The notes: generated by a model not told the origin, from the letters alone. A DNA stretch of 64,000 nucleotides from Rhodovibrio sodomensis (GCF_016583645.1 NZ_NRRL01000007.1:1-64000), one strand, 5' to 3'; positions 43,846 to 53,865 are shown, counted from the stretch's first letter. Made by a program: numbers and translations.

Positions 43846-44760
43846 CTACCCCTTCGGCTCAGCGATCCCGTTGGCGCGGCAGCAGGCGGTGACGGTGTTG
43901 GCGAGCAGGACGGCGATCGTCATCGGGCCGACGCCGCCCGGCACCGGGGTGATCGCGCCGGCGACGCGGCGGGCGGCGTCGAAGTCGACGTCGCCGACCA
44001 GCGGGCCCTTTTCGCCCTCGCGCTCGGGCGGCAGGCGGTTGATGCCGACGTCGATCACCGTGGCGCCCGGCTTGATCCAGTCGCCCTGAACCATCCGGGT
44101 ACGCCCCACCGCGGCGATCAGGATGTCGGCGGTGCGGCACACCTCGGCCAGGTTCCTGGTCTTGGAATGCGCGACCGTGACGGTGCAGCTGCGCGCCAAC
44201 AGCAGCTGGCTCATCGGCTTGCCGACGATGTTGGAGCGCCCGAGCACGACCGCGTTGAGCCCGGTCAGGTCGCCCAGCTGGTGTTCCAGCAGCATCAGGC
44301 TCCCCATCGGCGTGCAGGGCACCAGCGCGCGGTCCAGCTGGCCGCGGCTGAGCAGGCCGGCGTTGACGACGTGGAAGCCGTCGACATCCTTGGTCGGCTC
44401 GATCGTCGCCAGCACCTTTTCCGAATCGATCTGCCCGGGCAGCGGCAACTGCACCAGGATGCCGTGGACGGCCGGGTCGTCGTTCAGCTGGCGCACCAGG
44501 TCGAGCAGCGTCCGTTCGGCCGTGTCGGCGGGCAGGCGGTGCTCGAACGACTGCATGCCGACCTCCGCCGTCTTCTTCGCCTTCATGTTGACGTAGACTT
44601 GGCTGGCGGCGTCCTCGCCCACCAGCACGACGGCCAGGCCCGGCTGGATGCCGTGCCGCTGCGTCAGCTGGTCGACCTGCCGGCCGACGCGCGCGCGGAC
44701 CTCGCTGGCGAACGCCTTGCCATCGATCAATTGGGCGCCTGGGTTCTGCGGATCGGCCAT
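43846..44760 (-). CDS. folD: Methylenetetrahydrofolate dehydrogenase/cyclohydrolase
   Basis: FolD interconverts methylene-, methenyl- and formyl-tetrahydrofolate in one-carbon metabolism. The 304-residue protein has [17 protein letters not shown] (the catalytic Lys within YVxxK), [52 protein letters not shown] and the closing [16 protein letters not shown]. The ATG at 44760 ([15 protein letters not shown]) is chosen; the frame upstream is spacer. It is the last gene of the yggT-yggU-folD run. Confidence 0.97.
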   Translation of the reverse strand: MADPQNPGAQLIDGKAFASEVRARVGRQVDQLTQRHGIQPGLAVVLVGEDAASQVYVNMKAKKTAEVGMQSFEHRLPADTAERTLLDLVRQLNDDPAVHGILVQLPLPGQIDSEKVLATIEPTKDVDGFHVVNAGLLSRGQLDRALVPCTPMGSLMLLEHQLGDLTGLNAVVLGRSNIVGKPMSQLLLARSCTVTVAHSKTRNLAEVCRTADILIAAVGRTRMVQGDWIKPGATVIDVGINRLPPEREGEKGPLVGDVDFDAARRVAGAITPVPGGVGPMTIAVLLANTVTACCRANGIAEPKG

Positions 44761-44948
44761 TCGTGGGGGCACTCGCTTGGTTCTGTGGGTCGGGGTCGAG
44801 GTCGGTCCGGGCGGCACGCGGTGCGGGGGCGGCATCGGCCGCGCACGGCGACGACAAGTCTGCCGTCGCCCGAAGGCCTGGCGTTCGCCCGGAACCGCCA
44901 TCGAACGATCCCAGACCGACGCGTCCCGCCTCGGCGCGGGCCGGGCGG

Positions 44949-45263
44949 CTATAGCTCATCGTGCAGACGCGCGGCAAGCGCGTCCGGATCGCCCGCCAGA
45001 TGCACACGCTTGCGCCGCGCCGCCGTGCCCGCGACCAGCGTCACGTCGGACCTGGCGAGGCCCCAGCGCTTGGCGAGCAGCCTGACCAGCGCCTGGTTCG
45101 CCTTGCCGTCGGCGGGCGGCGCCTTCAGGCGCACCCGCAGCACGGGCGTGCCGTCGGCCAGCACCTCGACGCCGCCGACCCGGTCCGCCTTGGCCCCGGG
45201 CGTGACCTGCAGGTCGACGCGCAGACCGCCGTCGGCGGGCCGCCAGGGCCGCGCGCCGGTCAT
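44949..45263 (-). CDS. DUF167/YggU family protein
   Basis: This 104-residue protein is of the small alpha/beta YggU family. The core reads [36 protein letters not shown] and [20 protein letters not shown], then [10 protein letters not shown]. The AxPxxGKAN segment is diagnostic. The function is unknown; the gene regularly accompanies yggT. It starts 15 bp after yggT and is separated from folD by 188 bp. Confidence 0.94.
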   Translation of the reverse strand: MTGARPWRPADGGLRVDLQVTPGAKADRVGGVEVLADGTPVLRVRLKAPPADGKANQALVRLLAKRWGLARSDVTLVAGTAARRKRVHLAGDPDALAARLHDEL

Positions 45264-45278
45264 CGCCGGGCTGGAGAG

Positions 45279-45599
45279 CTACATGCCGCCCATGCCGGCG
45301 CCGGCCACCATCTCGTAGCGCAGGTTGCCGAGCACCCGCTGCACGAAGAACAGGCCCAGGATCAGGATGATCGGCGAGATGTCGATCCCGCCCAGGTTGG
45401 GCATGATGTTGCGGATCGGCCGCAGCGCGGGCTCCGTCACCCGGCCCAGGAAGTCCAGGATGGTATAGACCAACCGGTTGGTCGTGTTGATCACGTCGAA
45501 GGCGATCAGCCAGCTCAGGATCGCGGAAATGATGATCGCCCAGATGTAGAGATCGATCGCGACGATGATGATCTCGATCAGCGGGCCCAGGATGACCAT
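45279..45599 (-). CDS. YggT family membrane protein
   Basis: This 106-residue protein has two hydrophobic regions (about 5-35 and 70-92) and the YggT signature ISAILSWLIAFDVINTTNR, VTEPALRPIRNIMPNLGGIDISP. Family members are small inner-membrane proteins linked to osmotic stress in E. coli and to septum placement in other bacteria. The C-terminus is GAGMGGM. It is the first gene of the run with yggU and folD. Confidence 0.94.
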   Translation of the reverse strand: MVILGPLIEIIIVAIDLYIWAIIISAILSWLIAFDVINTTNRLVYTILDFLGRVTEPALRPIRNIMPNLGGIDISPIILILGLFFVQRVLGNLRYEMVAGAGMGGM

Positions 45600-45998
45600 G
45601 AAGCAGCTGCCTCTCGGGAGCGTGGGACGGGAAGGCCGGGCGGCCCCGTTCGGATCTGTCGACGGCCGCGTCCGAACGCACGGGTGCGCGCGGGCCGGGC
45701 GGAAAAGCCGGCGCCAATCTAGTCATGGCCGCACCGCGAGACAAGCCGCTGCCGGTCTCGGCGCGACCGGACCTCACCCGCTGCCCGGTGCGCGGCGAAC
45801 AAACGCGATCGGCGCAAATCGCCCCTTGATCCGCCCGGGGCGGATTTGCATGCTCCGGCGCGCAGCGACGCCCGCCGGCCGCGCACGTCCCAGCGATCGT
45901 CGGCGGGCGTCATCCGGCCCTTGTGTCCAAGCCCGGCGCGGGCTACATGAGGGCTGCGCCGCGCGCGGGCTGACGCGCCCGCTCGCGCGCGACAGCGT
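45600..45998. other. 399-bp spacer between yggT and tRNA-Ala
   Basis: No credible gene. One short hairpin ATCCGCC-CGG-GGCGGAT lies at about 45832-45848 and GCAAATC-type bases flank it. The promoter of the tRNA should be near the right end, but no clear boxes stand out. Confidence 0.6.
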
Positions 45999-46074
45999 GG
46001 GGCCGTAGCTCAGCTGGGAGAGCGCTAGAATCGCACTCTAGAGGTCGCGGGTTCGAGTCCCGCCGGCTCCACCA
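45999..46074 (+). tRNA. tRNA-Ala (anticodon CGC)
   Basis: A complete 76-nt cloverleaf. The acceptor stem GGGGCCG pairs with CGGCTCC, the D stem is GCTC/GAGC, the anticodon stem CTAGA/TCTAG encloses the loop ATCGCAC (anticodon CGC, reading GCG), and the T arm is GCGGG-TTCGAGT-CCCGC. CCA is encoded at 46072-46074. GCG is a heavily used alanine codon in this GC-rich genome. Confidence 0.97.
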
Positions 46075-46250
46075 ATTTTCCCCCGCCGTTCGCTTCGTTC
46101 CCCGCCGCATTTCCGGCCCGCGCCGTGTCGCTGTTCGCGCGGGCATGTCCGTCCAGCGCCGGCGTGGTGGGGGCTGCGCGCCCGACGTTGGCGCGTGCGT
46201 AGGGCGGTTACGTTCGATCGGCCGGCGACGGCGCGGGCATCGGCCGCGGC

Positions 46251-46772
46251 CTACCGCCCGAGGGCCTGCTCGTAGATCTGCTTTGTTTCGGCATCGAAAC
46301 AGCAGAACATGACCTTTTCCGGCAGCGCCATCTCGGCGAGCGCGGCGCGCACCGTGTCGACGGCGATCCGGGTGGCGCGGTCCAGCGGGAAGCCGTAGGC
46401 GCCGGTCGAGATCGCCGGGAAGGCGACCGTGCGGGCGTCGTGCTCCGCGGCCCGTTTCAGGGAGTTGCGATAGGCCTGCGCCAGCGTGTCGTCCTCGCCG
46501 GCGGTGCCGCCGGACCAGACCGGGCCGACCGTGTGCACCACGTGCCGGGCGGGCAGCTTGAAGCCGGGCGTGACCACCGCCTGCCCGGGCGCGCAGCCGC
46601 CGATCTTCTGGCAGGCGTCCTTCAGCTCCGGCCCGGCCGCGCGGTGGATCGCGCCGTCGACGCCGCCGCCGCCGGCGAGCTGCTTGTTCGCCGCGTTGAC
46701 GATGGCGTCGACCTCCAGCTGCGTGATGTCGCCCTGGATGACCTCGATGCGGGCGTCGACGCTGTCGCTCAT
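46251..46772 (-). CDS. Macrodomain O-acetyl-ADP-ribose deacetylase
   Basis: This 173-residue protein is a single macro domain of the YmdB/MacroD type. It has IEVIQGDITQLEVDAIVNAANKQL and GGGGVDGAIHRAAG, then VVTPGFKLPARHVVHTVGP, and AFPAISTGAYGFPLDRATRIAV. These enzymes hydrolyse O-acetyl-ADP-ribose and remove ADP-ribose from acidic residues. The Asn-Ala-Ala-Asn and GGG-V-D motifs needed for catalysis are present. The ATG at 46772 was chosen. It follows ampG by 53 bp. Confidence 0.95.
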   Translation of the reverse strand: MSDSVDARIEVIQGDITQLEVDAIVNAANKQLAGGGGVDGAIHRAAGPELKDACQKIGGCAPGQAVVTPGFKLPARHVVHTVGPVWSGGTAGEDDTLAQAYRNSLKRAAEHDARTVAFPAISTGAYGFPLDRATRIAVDTVRAALAEMALPEKVMFCCFDAETKQIYEQALGR

Positions 46773-46825
46773 GGCTGCTGCCTCCTGCTCGCGAGCCGAT
46801 CCGGCCTTCACGCAGGCCGCCGAAG

Positions 46826-48256
46826 CTAGCGCGGGGCGTCGGCTTCGGCGGTCGGGCCGTCCGGCTGTGACTGTGCCGTTTCGTTCGTGCCGGCCGCCTC
46901 GCCGCGCGGGCCGCGGTGGATCACCCAGAGCGCGAGCGCGATCGCCGGCAGGCCGATCGCGGCCGCGATCAGGAAGAAGTCGACGTAGCCGCGGGTGTCC
47001 ACCACGATCCCGCCGAAGCCGCCCATGAATTTCCCCGGCAGGGTCATCAGCGAGGAGAACAGGGCGTACTGCGTGGCCGTGTAGGCGGTCGATGTCAGGG
47101 ACGACAGGTACGCGACGAAGACCGCCCCGGCAAGCCCACCGGCCAGGTTGTCCGCGCTGATCGTCATGGTCAAAAGCCGGATGTCCGGGCCGGCCTGGGC
47201 CAGGACCGCGAACAGCAGGTTGGTGACCGCGACCAGGAGCGCCCCGATCACCAGCGGCCGCAGCACTCCCAGCCGCGCCACCAGCAGCCCGCCCAGGAAG
47301 GCGCCCGCGATCGACATGGCGAAGCCGAACACCTTGGTGACGCTGGCGATCTCCGCCTTGGAGAAGCCGAGGTCGATGTAGAAGGGATTCGCCATCACCC
47401 CCATGGTGATGTCGGACAGGCGGTAGACGGCCACGAACGCCAGGATCATCAGCGCCGCCCGGCCGTAGCGGCCGAAGAAGTCGAGGAACGGGCAGGCCAC
47501 CGCGCCGTACAGCCAGGCGAGCGTGCGCCGGACGCCGGCCGGCATGCGCGCGCCCGCCAGGCGGGCGGGCAGGCGCGCGCCGTGTTCGGCGGCCAGGTCG
47601 CGCTGCTTCTCCGGCTCCCGGATCAGCAGCACGGTCGCCATGCCGACGCCCATGCAGGCCGCCATCGCGGTGTAGGCGGCGGGCCAGGAGACGAATTCCG
47701 CGATGTAGAGCGCGCCCGCGCCCGCGACCAGCAGCGCCAGCCGGTAGCCCAGGATGTAGGCCGCCGCCATCGCGCCCTGCACCGCGCGCTGCACCGCCTC
47801 GATCCGGTAGGCGTCGATCGCGACGTCCTGGGTGGCGGAGAAGAACGCGATCGCGACCGCGACCATCGCCAGGCGCGGGATGTCCGCGCTCGGATCCGAG
47901 GCCGCGATCGCCAGCAGCCCGGCCGCCACGCCGACCTGGCCCAGCAGCATCCAGCTGCGCCGCCGGCCGAGCCAGCGGGTCAACAGCGGCAGGCGCATCC
48001 GGTCGACCACCGGCGCCCAGACGACCTTGATCGAGAACATGATCCCGGCCCAGGAGAAGAAGCCGATCGTGGTCGCGGTCACGCCGTCCTCGCGCAGCCA
48101 GGCGGACAAGGTGGCGAAGATCAACAGGAACGGCAGGCCGGCGGAGAACCCCAGGAACAGCATCCCGGCCACCCGCGGGTGCAGGTAGACGCGCGCGGAC
48201 AGGAGCCAGCTCGCCAGCCAGCCGCGCTGGGCGGCGGGGTCGGGGGACGCGTTCAT
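46826..48256 (-). CDS. ampG: AmpG-type muropeptide permease (MFS)
   Basis: This 476-residue transporter has at least twelve hydrophobic segments. AmpG imports anhydromuropeptides released during peptidoglycan turnover. Typical sequence: LGFSAGLPFLLIFATLSAWL, KVVWAPVVDRMRLPLLTRWL, LGRRRSWMLLGQ, ATQDVAIDAYRIE, MANPFYIDLGFSKAEIASV and TQYALFSSLMTLPGKFMGG. The ATG at 48256 (MNASPDPAAQRGWLASWL) was preferred over a longer frame. It connects logically with mltA in this window, which makes the anhydro products. Confidence 0.94.
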   Translation of the reverse strand: MNASPDPAAQRGWLASWLLSARVYLHPRVAGMLFLGFSAGLPFLLIFATLSAWLREDGVTATTIGFFSWAGIMFSIKVVWAPVVDRMRLPLLTRWLGRRRSWMLLGQVGVAAGLLAIAASDPSADIPRLAMVAVAIAFFSATQDVAIDAYRIEAVQRAVQGAMAAAYILGYRLALLVAGAGALYIAEFVSWPAAYTAMAACMGVGMATVLLIREPEKQRDLAAEHGARLPARLAGARMPAGVRRTLAWLYGAVACPFLDFFGRYGRAALMILAFVAVYRLSDITMGVMANPFYIDLGFSKAEIASVTKVFGFAMSIAGAFLGGLLVARLGVLRPLVIGALLVAVTNLLFAVLAQAGPDIRLLTMTISADNLAGGLAGAVFVAYLSSLTSTAYTATQYALFSSLMTLPGKFMGGFGGIVVDTRGYVDFFLIAAAIGLPAIALALWVIHRGPRGEAAGTNETAQSQPDGPTAEADAPR

Positions 48257-48441
48257 CGGCTGCGGCTCGCTCCCATCGTTGCGCGGCCGGTGTAACCCGA
48301 CCGCGCCCGCCCACGCCATCGCCGACGCTGTGACGGTGTTAAGACCGCCACTGTCCGGGCGGGCGGGTTAATTTTCGAGTCATCAAGCGAACGTCGGATT
48401 GTGTCGTTCGGGTCGGACTCGACCTGCGAAAGGCCCGTGTG

Positions 48442-48580
48442 GCGTCCTTCGACACGGCCGCTGACGCGGCCTGCTCATGATGACGTCCAAAAAGAAAAAA
48501 GGGATGGCTATATCAGCAGTTAAAAACATCGACGTCGTCCTGAGCAGGCCCGCGAAGCGGGGCGTGTCGAAGGGCGCCTG
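48442..48580. repeat. Palindromic repeat, family C copy 3
   Basis: GCGTCCTTCGACACGGCC and CTGCTCATGATGACGTC on the left mirror GACGTCGTCCTGAGCAGG and GGCGTGTCGAAGGGCGCC on the right. The centre is AT-rich (about 48487-48530). It occupies the 394-bp space between rsmB and ampG; the rest of 48257-48650 has no gene. Confidence 0.85.
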
Positions 48581-48650
48581 ACGGGTCGATGCCGCCGGCA
48601 ACCTCCTCTCCTCGACCCTCTCCTCCCAGTCGAGGAGCGGGTATGAGTTC

Positions 48651-49967
48651 TCACCCCCGCTTGTTCAGTCGCGCGGCGTAAAACCCGTCCATGCCGCCCT
48701 GCTCGGCCCAGTGGCAGGGCAGGGTGCGCAGGTCGCCGTGCGCGGTGATCGCCTCGGCCGGGACGCCCAGCTCCTCGGCGCTGACCGGCATCCGTTCGAA
48801 ATCGTTGCGGTCACGCAACAACGCCTGGACCCGTTCGACGCCCTCCTCCGGCTCGAGCGAGCAGACGGCGTAGACCAGCGTGCCGCCGGGGGCGAGCATC
48901 TCGGCGGCGGCGGCCAGCAGCGCGGCCTGCAATTCGGCCATCGCGGCGGGGTCTTCCGGGCGCTTCAGGTGGGCGATGTCGGGGTGGCGGCGCAGCGTGC
49001 CGGTCGCGCTGCAGGGCGCGTCCAGCAGGATCTTTTCGGGCGTGTCCGGCGGGGTCCAGGTCTGGATCTCCGCGGCCACGGTGGCGGCGGCGAGCGACAG
49101 CCGGGCCAGGTTTCCCTCCAGCTGGCGCAGCCGGGTTTCCGAGCGGTCGACCGCCATGACGTGGGCGCCGGCCGCGGCCAGCTGCGCCGTCTTGCCGCCG
49201 GGCGCGGCGCACAGGTCGAACACGCGCTGCCCGTCGACCGCGCCCAGCAGGCGCGCGGGCAGGGCGGCGGCGGCGTCCTGCACCCACCAGGCGCCGTCGT
49301 CGTAGCCGGGCAGCCTGCGCACGTCGCCGCGCGCGCCGGTCAGGCGCAGCGTGCCGCTCGGCAGGCGGATCGCGTCCAGCTTCTGCGCCCAGCCGTCGGG
49401 GTCGGCCTGCACGCTCAGGTCCAGCGGCGGCTCGGCCAGCTGCGCCTGGGCGATCGCATGCGCGGTGGCCTCGCCGTAGGCGGCCGTCCAGCGCCGCCAC
49501 AGCCAGTCGGGCGCGGACAGGCGCGCCGCGTCTTGGCTCGCCAGGATTTGCGCGCGCTCCCGGTCCAGGCGGCGCAGCACGGCGTTCAGCAGGCCCTTGT
49601 GCGCGCCCACGCGCACGCCGGTCGCCAGCCCCACCGTCTCGCCGACGGCGGCGTGCGCCGGCACCTCCAGGATCAACAGCTGGGCCGCGCCCAGGCGCAG
49701 CAGATCCTGCACCGCGTTCAGCTTGCCCTTCAGCGGCTTGTCCAGGCAGCGCGCGATCGCGTCGTCCAGCTGGCCGAGCCGGCGCAGCACGGTCGCCGCC
49801 AGGTGCCGGGTGAACGCGCGGTCGCGCGGCGCCAGGTCGTCCAGGCGCGGCGTGTCCGCCAGCGCGTCCTCCAGCGTGCGCCCCTTGCGCAGCACCGCGC
49901 GCAGCAGCTCGAACGCGGCCCGACGGGCTTCCCGGCCGGCGGCGGGTTGGGTCTCGGTCTCGCTCAT
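48651..49967 (-). CDS. rsmB: 16S rRNA (cytosine-967-C5)-methyltransferase
   Basis: RsmB methylates C967 of 16S rRNA. The 438-residue protein has a NusB-like N-terminal domain (residues about 12-140: REARRAAFELLRAVL, FTRHLAATVLRRLGQLD). The RsmB/NOP catalytic domain has VFDLCAAPGGKTAQLAAAG (SAM motif), ILLDAPCSATGTLRRHPD and YAVCSLEPEEG, which carry the two catalytic cysteines. The ATG at 49967 (MSETETQPAAGREA) was chosen. It lies 130 bp after rnhA in the same direction. Confidence 0.95.
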   Translation of the reverse strand: MSETETQPAAGREARRAAFELLRAVLRKGRTLEDALADTPRLDDLAPRDRAFTRHLAATVLRRLGQLDDAIARCLDKPLKGKLNAVQDLLRLGAAQLLILEVPAHAAVGETVGLATGVRVGAHKGLLNAVLRRLDRERAQILASQDAARLSAPDWLWRRWTAAYGEATAHAIAQAQLAEPPLDLSVQADPDGWAQKLDAIRLPSGTLRLTGARGDVRRLPGYDDGAWWVQDAAAALPARLLGAVDGQRVFDLCAAPGGKTAQLAAAGAHVMAVDRSETRLRQLEGNLARLSLAAATVAAEIQTWTPPDTPEKILLDAPCSATGTLRRHPDIAHLKRPEDPAAMAELQAALLAAAAEMLAPGGTLVYAVCSLEPEEGVERVQALLRDRNDFERMPVSAEELGVPAEAITAHGDLRTLPCHWAEQGGMDGFYAARLNKRG

Positions 49968-50097
49968 GCCCGCGCATGTAGCACGGCCGCGGCGTTCGTG
50001 CGGAGGGGAGATTTTCAGCTGGGCCACCACAGCGGAGATCAAGGAGGCCAAGCCGGTTCTGTTCCTTGGCGGCCTCGCGTGCTGGCGGTAAAGATTC

Positions 50098-50565
50098 TTA
50101 CTTGTACTGCTTGAGGGCCTCGCGGGCGAGGGCGTCGGCGCGTTCGTTCTCGGGGTGGCCGGCGTGGCCCTTGGTCCAGGCCCATTCGACCTCGTGGGTC
50201 TTCAGCGCGGCTTCCAGGCGCTGCCACAGGTCCTTGTTCTTGACCGGCTTGTTGTCCGCCGTCTTCCAGCCCTTGCGCCGCCAGGCGTGGATCCACTGGG
50301 TGATGCCCTGGCGCAGGTAGTTGCTGTCGGTGACGATCCGGACCCGCCGGTTCTCGCCCTTGATCGCCTCCAGCACCTGGATCGCGGCCATCAGCTCCAT
50401 GCGGTTGTTGGTGGTCTCCGGCTCGCCGCCCGCCAGTTCCTTTTCGTGGCCGCGCCAGCGCAGGATCGCGCCCCAGCCGCCTGGGCCCGGGTTGCCCGAG
50501 CAGGCACCGTCGGTGAACGCCTCGATCCGGTCGCCGCTGTCGCCGCTGCCGTTCCGGCCGGTCAT
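50098..50565 (-). CDS. rnhA: Ribonuclease HI
   Basis: RNase HI degrades RNA in RNA-DNA hybrids. The 155-residue protein has the catalytic acids in [20 protein letters not shown] (Asp), [17 protein letters not shown] (Glu), [14 protein letters not shown] (Asp) and [18 protein letters not shown] (His and Asp). The ATG at 50565 ([19 protein letters not shown]) is chosen from a longer frame. It follows thrB by 116 bp; ispH-thrB-rnhA is a conserved alphaproteobacterial order. With rnhB at 19.8 kb the window holds both RNase H types. Confidence 0.96.
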   Translation of the reverse strand: MTGRNGSGDSGDRIEAFTDGACSGNPGPGGWGAILRWRGHEKELAGGEPETTNNRMELMAAIQVLEAIKGENRRVRIVTDSNYLRQGITQWIHAWRRKGWKTADNKPVKNKDLWQRLEAALKTHEVEWAWTKGHAGHPENERADALAREALKQYK

Positions 50566-50681
50566 GCCCGTCCTGTTAGTTCGTTGCAATCGCGTAACTA
50601 ATCCCCTCTCCTCCCAAGGGAGCAGCGGGGACCCGCCGGTCGTCCCTGCCACCAAGGCATGCAGACCATCGATCTCAGCAG

Positions 50682-51644
50682 TTAGGTCAGCCCGTACGCG
50701 CCGGGCCCGCGGACGTCGCGGTGGAAGCGCAGCTTGCGCAGGTACTCCCGCGGGTCCTTGGGCGCGACGTAGGCGCCCTCCGGGTGGTTCAGCCAGTCGA
50801 ACAGGCGGGTCAGCAGGAAGCGCATCGCCGCCCCGCGCGCCAGGGTCGGGATCGCCTGCAGCTCCGCGTCGGAGAAGCGGCGGACTTCCTGGTAGGACTG
50901 CAGCAGGGCGCGCGCCTTGGTGGCGTTGAAGTCGTTGTTGGTCTCGAAGCACCAGGCGTTCAGGCAGACCGCCAGGTCGTAGGCCAGCTGGTCGTTGCAG
51001 GCGAAATAGAAGTCGATGAAGCCCGACACCTCGCCCTGGTGGAAGAACACGTTGTCGGGGAACAGGTCGGCGTGAATCACGCCTTCCGGCAAGTCGCGCG
51101 GCCAGGCCTGTTCCAGCACGTCCAGCTCGGTCTTGAGCTCGCGCGCCAGGCCCGGCTCGACCTCGTCCGCGCGCGCGCCGCAGGCCTCCAGCAGCGGCCG
51201 CCAGCCGTCGACGCTCAGGTCGTTCGGCCGACGCAGCGGGAAGTCGCGCCCGGCCGCGTGCATCTCGCCGATCGCGCGGCCCAGCTTGCGGCAGTGGTTC
51301 ACATGGATGCGCTTGGGCCACATCCCCTGCAGGAACGTCACGATCGCCGCCGGCCGGCCGCACAGCTCGCGCAGCGCCTGCCCGTCGCGCCCGTGGATCG
51401 GCGTCGGGCAGCGGATGCCGCGCCCGGCCAGATGTTCCATCAGCCCCAGGAAAAACGGCAGGTCGTCGCGCTTCACCCGCTTTTCGTACAGGGTGAGGAT
51501 GTAGGTGCCGGTGGTCGTCGAGAGCAGGAAGTTGGAGTTCTCCACGCCCTCGGCGATCCCCTTCATCGAGACCACCTCGCCCAGGTCGTATTCCCGCAGA
51601 AAGGCCGCGACGTCGTCGTCGGTGACTTCGGTGTAGACGGCCAT
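50682..51644 (-). CDS. thrB: Homoserine kinase (ThrB type II)
   Basis: This enzyme phosphorylates homoserine on the way to threonine; this form is of the APH-kinase fold, unlike the GHMP enzyme of E. coli. The 320-residue protein begins [20 protein letters not shown], with [16 protein letters not shown], the Brenner-type catalytic loop [14 protein letters not shown] and [19 protein letters not shown]. Upstream codons ([12 protein letters not shown]...) were left out. It starts 103 bp after the ispH stop. Confidence 0.95.
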   Translation of the reverse strand: MAVYTEVTDDDVAAFLREYDLGEVVSMKGIAEGVENSNFLLSTTTGTYILTLYEKRVKRDDLPFFLGLMEHLAGRGIRCPTPIHGRDGQALRELCGRPAAIVTFLQGMWPKRIHVNHCRKLGRAIGEMHAAGRDFPLRRPNDLSVDGWRPLLEACGARADEVEPGLARELKTELDVLEQAWPRDLPEGVIHADLFPDNVFFHQGEVSGFIDFYFACNDQLAYDLAVCLNAWCFETNNDFNATKARALLQSYQEVRRFSDAELQAIPTLARGAAMRFLLTRLFDWLNHPEGAYVAPKDPREYLRKLRFHRDVRGPGAYGLT

Positions 51645-51747
51645 GCGTGCCCGGGGGAAGTGGGTATGGAGACGTCTGAGACGGGGGCGCGCCGGTTCCG
51701 CCGACACGCTCGGCGGAGCTCGGGGAGCCGGCTAAGGGCGCCGGCGC

Positions 51748-52722
51748 CTAGCGGGCGGGCGAGGCCTCGACCGGGTCGGTGTCGATGAGCGCGCGGGGCA
51801 GCTTGAACTGGATGTTCTCGTCGGTCACGCGCACCTCCTCGACGGTCACCTCGAAGCGCTCGCGGCAGGCGGCGATCACCTCGTCGACCAGGATCTCGGG
51901 GGCGCTGGCGCCGGCGGTGATGCCCAGGCTCTCGACGCCGTCCAGTTTCGACCAGTCGATGTCGCGCGCCCGCTGCACCATGAACGACGGCGCGCAGCCG
52001 CGCCGCTCGCCGACCTCGACCAGCCGCTGCGAGTTCGACGAGTTGGGCGCGCCCACCACCAGCAGCGCCTGCGCGGAACTGGCGATCGTCTTGACCGCCT
52101 CCTGCCGGTTGGTGGTGGCGTAGCAGATGTCTTCCTGCTTGGGCGTGGAGATGTTCGGGAAGCGGCGCTGCAGCACCTGCACGATGTCGGCGGTGTCGTC
52201 GACCGACAGGGTGGTCTGGGTGACGAACGCCAGGTTGTCCGGATCCTCGACCTGCAGCCGTTCGGCCTCGTCAGTGTCCTGCACCAGCTTGATCGCGCCG
52301 TCGGGCAGCTGGCCCATCGTGCCCTCGACCTCCGGGTGGCCGGCGTGGCCGATCAGGACGACGACCCGGCCCTTGCCGTGCTGGCGTTCGGCCTCCCGGT
52401 GGACCTTGGAGACCAGCGGACAGGTCGCGTCGAGGTAGAACATCTTGCGCCGCTCGGCTTCCTGCGGAACCGCCTTGGGGACGCCGTGGGCGGAGAACAC
52501 CACCGGCTTGTCGACCGGCACCTCGTCCAGCTCGTCGACGAAGATCGCGCCCTTTTTCTCCAGCTGCTCGACCACGTAGCGGTTGTGTACGATCTCGTGG
52601 CGGACATAGACCGGCGCGCCGTACTTCTGCAGCGCCCGCTCGACGATGTCGATGGCGCGCTCAACGCCGGCGCAGAAGCCGCGCGGGCCGGCGAGGTAGA
52701 TGGTCAGCGGCGGTTTGCTCAT
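51748..52722 (-). CDS. ispH: 4-hydroxy-3-methylbut-2-enyl diphosphate reductase
   Basis: IspH makes IPP and DMAPP in the last step of the MEP isoprenoid pathway. The 324-residue protein has the three conserved [4Fe-4S] cysteines: [34 protein letters not shown] and [31 protein letters not shown] and the Thr/Ser/Asn substrate residues ([14 protein letters not shown]) are also present. The ATG at 52722 ([16 protein letters not shown]) was chosen. Its upstream leader contains a 15-bp tandem repeat. Confidence 0.97.
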   Translation of the reverse strand: MSKPPLTIYLAGPRGFCAGVERAIDIVERALQKYGAPVYVRHEIVHNRYVVEQLEKKGAIFVDELDEVPVDKPVVFSAHGVPKAVPQEAERRKMFYLDATCPLVSKVHREAERQHGKGRVVVLIGHAGHPEVEGTMGQLPDGAIKLVQDTDEAERLQVEDPDNLAFVTQTTLSVDDTADIVQVLQRRFPNISTPKQEDICYATTNRQEAVKTIASSAQALLVVGAPNSSNSQRLVEVGERRGCAPSFMVQRARDIDWSKLDGVESLGITAGASAPEILVDEVIAACRERFEVTVEEVRVTDENIQFKLPRALIDTDPVEASPAR

Positions 52723-52745
52723 GGCGTGGCTGCGGTCCTCTCGGC

Positions 52746-52796
52746 TGCGGTCGCCGGGTCTGCGGTCGCCGGGTCTGCGGTCGCCGGGTCTGCGGT
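52746..52796. repeat. 15-bp tandem repeat in the ispH leader
   Basis: TGCGGTCGCCGGGTC is repeated exactly three times (52746-52790) and a partial fourth follows. It lies 24 bp upstream of the ispH start on the minus strand, in the divergent spacer with the CDGSH gene. Confidence 0.9.
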
Positions 52797-52986
52797 TGGG
52801 GCTATCCGGCCTGCACGTCTGCGGTCGGCGGGCCGATCGCGCGGCCGGTCGCGAGCCTTGTGCGCGCCGGGCCGCTTTCCTAAAGTCGCGCCAACGTCCG
52901 CGCGTCCGGCGTCCGGCGCCTCGGCGCATGGCTTGGGGCGTATGGCGTGGACAGTAACCCAACACCGCCGCCGGAAGGAACCCCGC

Positions 52987-53226
52987 ATGGCCGACCGCAT
53001 TCCCGCCCAGAAGGCGCCCTACCCGGTCCAGCTGGAAGCCGGCAAGACCTATGCCTGGTGCGCCTGCGGCCGGTCGGCGAACCAGCCGTTCTGCGACGGC
53101 TCGCATTCCGGAACTGGCCTGGCGCCCAAGGTGTTCAAGGCCGAGCAGAGCCGCACGGCCGCGCTGTGCGGCTGCAAGCAGTCCGGCGACGAGCCGTTCT
53201 GCGACGGGACGCATGCCAAGCTGTAA
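52987..53226 (+). CDS. Double CDGSH iron-sulfur domain protein
   Basis: This 79-residue protein consists of two CDGSH modules: [18 protein letters not shown] (about residues 25-42) and [19 protein letters not shown] (about 61-79). Each has the C-x-C-x-n-C...H ligand set for a [2Fe-2S] cluster, and the second has CDGTH in place of CDGSH. It resembles the mitochondrial MiNT/CISD3 arrangement. The function is probably electron or cluster transfer. The start ATG is preceded by AAGGAA. It is divergent from ispH. Confidence 0.93.
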   Translation: MADRIPAQKAPYPVQLEAGKTYAWCACGRSANQPFCDGSHSGTGLAPKVFKAEQSRTAALCGCKQSGDEPFCDGTHAKL

Positions 53227-53307
53227 GGTCCGCTGGATCCGGCCAGCCGCGCCGCGACTCAGGCGCGCCGCCCCATTTTCCGCATTCTGACGAGAGGTCG
53301 ACTGCGC

Positions 53308-53865
53308 GTGCCGCGCTTCATCCCCCGCCGCCCCGGTGCCGCCCCGGCGCTCGCCGGCCTTGCCGCCCTGCTCGCTCTCGCCGGCTGTGCCAGCGACGAC
53401 CAGCCCGCGCGGCTGGTCTGCCCGCCCGCCGTGATCCCGCAGGAAAGTTCCCAGTTGATCGCCTTCCAGGGCGGCGGGCGCGACCTGACCGATGTGCGCT
53501 TCGATTTGCAGGTGAGCGACGTCGCGCTGACCTGCGAATTGGAGCGCGACGACGATGCGCGCACGCTGGAGACCGAGCTCGGCGTGCGCTTCACCGCCGA
53601 GAAGGGCCCCGCGAACACCGAAGGGGTCGCCAGCGGCCGGTACTTCGTCGCCGTCGTCGGGCCCGACGGCAAGGTCTTGAAGCGGCGGAGCTTCGACATC
53701 GAGCTCGAGCTGCCGGGCAACCAGACCCGGGTCGCCGCGGCGCAGTACCTGTCGCCCACGATCCCGGTCGCCGATGGCGCGGCGACCGACGCCTATACGA
53801 TCTACGTCGGGCTGGTGCTGACGCCCGCGCAGCTGCGCTACAACCGCGCCAACCTGGGCGGATGA
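53308..53865 (+). CDS. Putative lipoprotein
   Basis: This 185-residue lipoprotein has a signal peptide and lipobox LAGC (Cys about 27). The mature part is beta-rich and ordered: [59 protein letters not shown] and [21 protein letters not shown] know similar unnamed proteins from Rhodospirillales but no function. Three further cysteine-containing segments may form disulfides. It is 81 bp after the CDGSH gene. Confidence 0.82.
   Translation: MPRFIPRRPGAAPALAGLAALLALAGCASDDQPARLVCPPAVIPQESSQLIAFQGGGRDLTDVRFDLQVSDVALTCELERDDDARTLETELGVRFTAEKGPANTEGVASGRYFVAVVGPDGKVLKRRSFDIELELPGNQTRVAAAQYLSPTIPVADGAATDAYTIYVGLVLTPAQLRYNRANLGG

Noticed and set aside
45943..46146. Minus-strand reading frame containing SRRDSNPRPLECDSSALPAE
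   Set aside because: This is the well-known artefact of translating the antisense strand of a tRNA gene; the tRNA-Ala at 45999-46074 explains it.
45999..46250. Integrated element next to the tRNA gene
   Set aside because: No integrase, no repeated tRNA 3' end and no foreign genes; both flanks are ordinary core genes.
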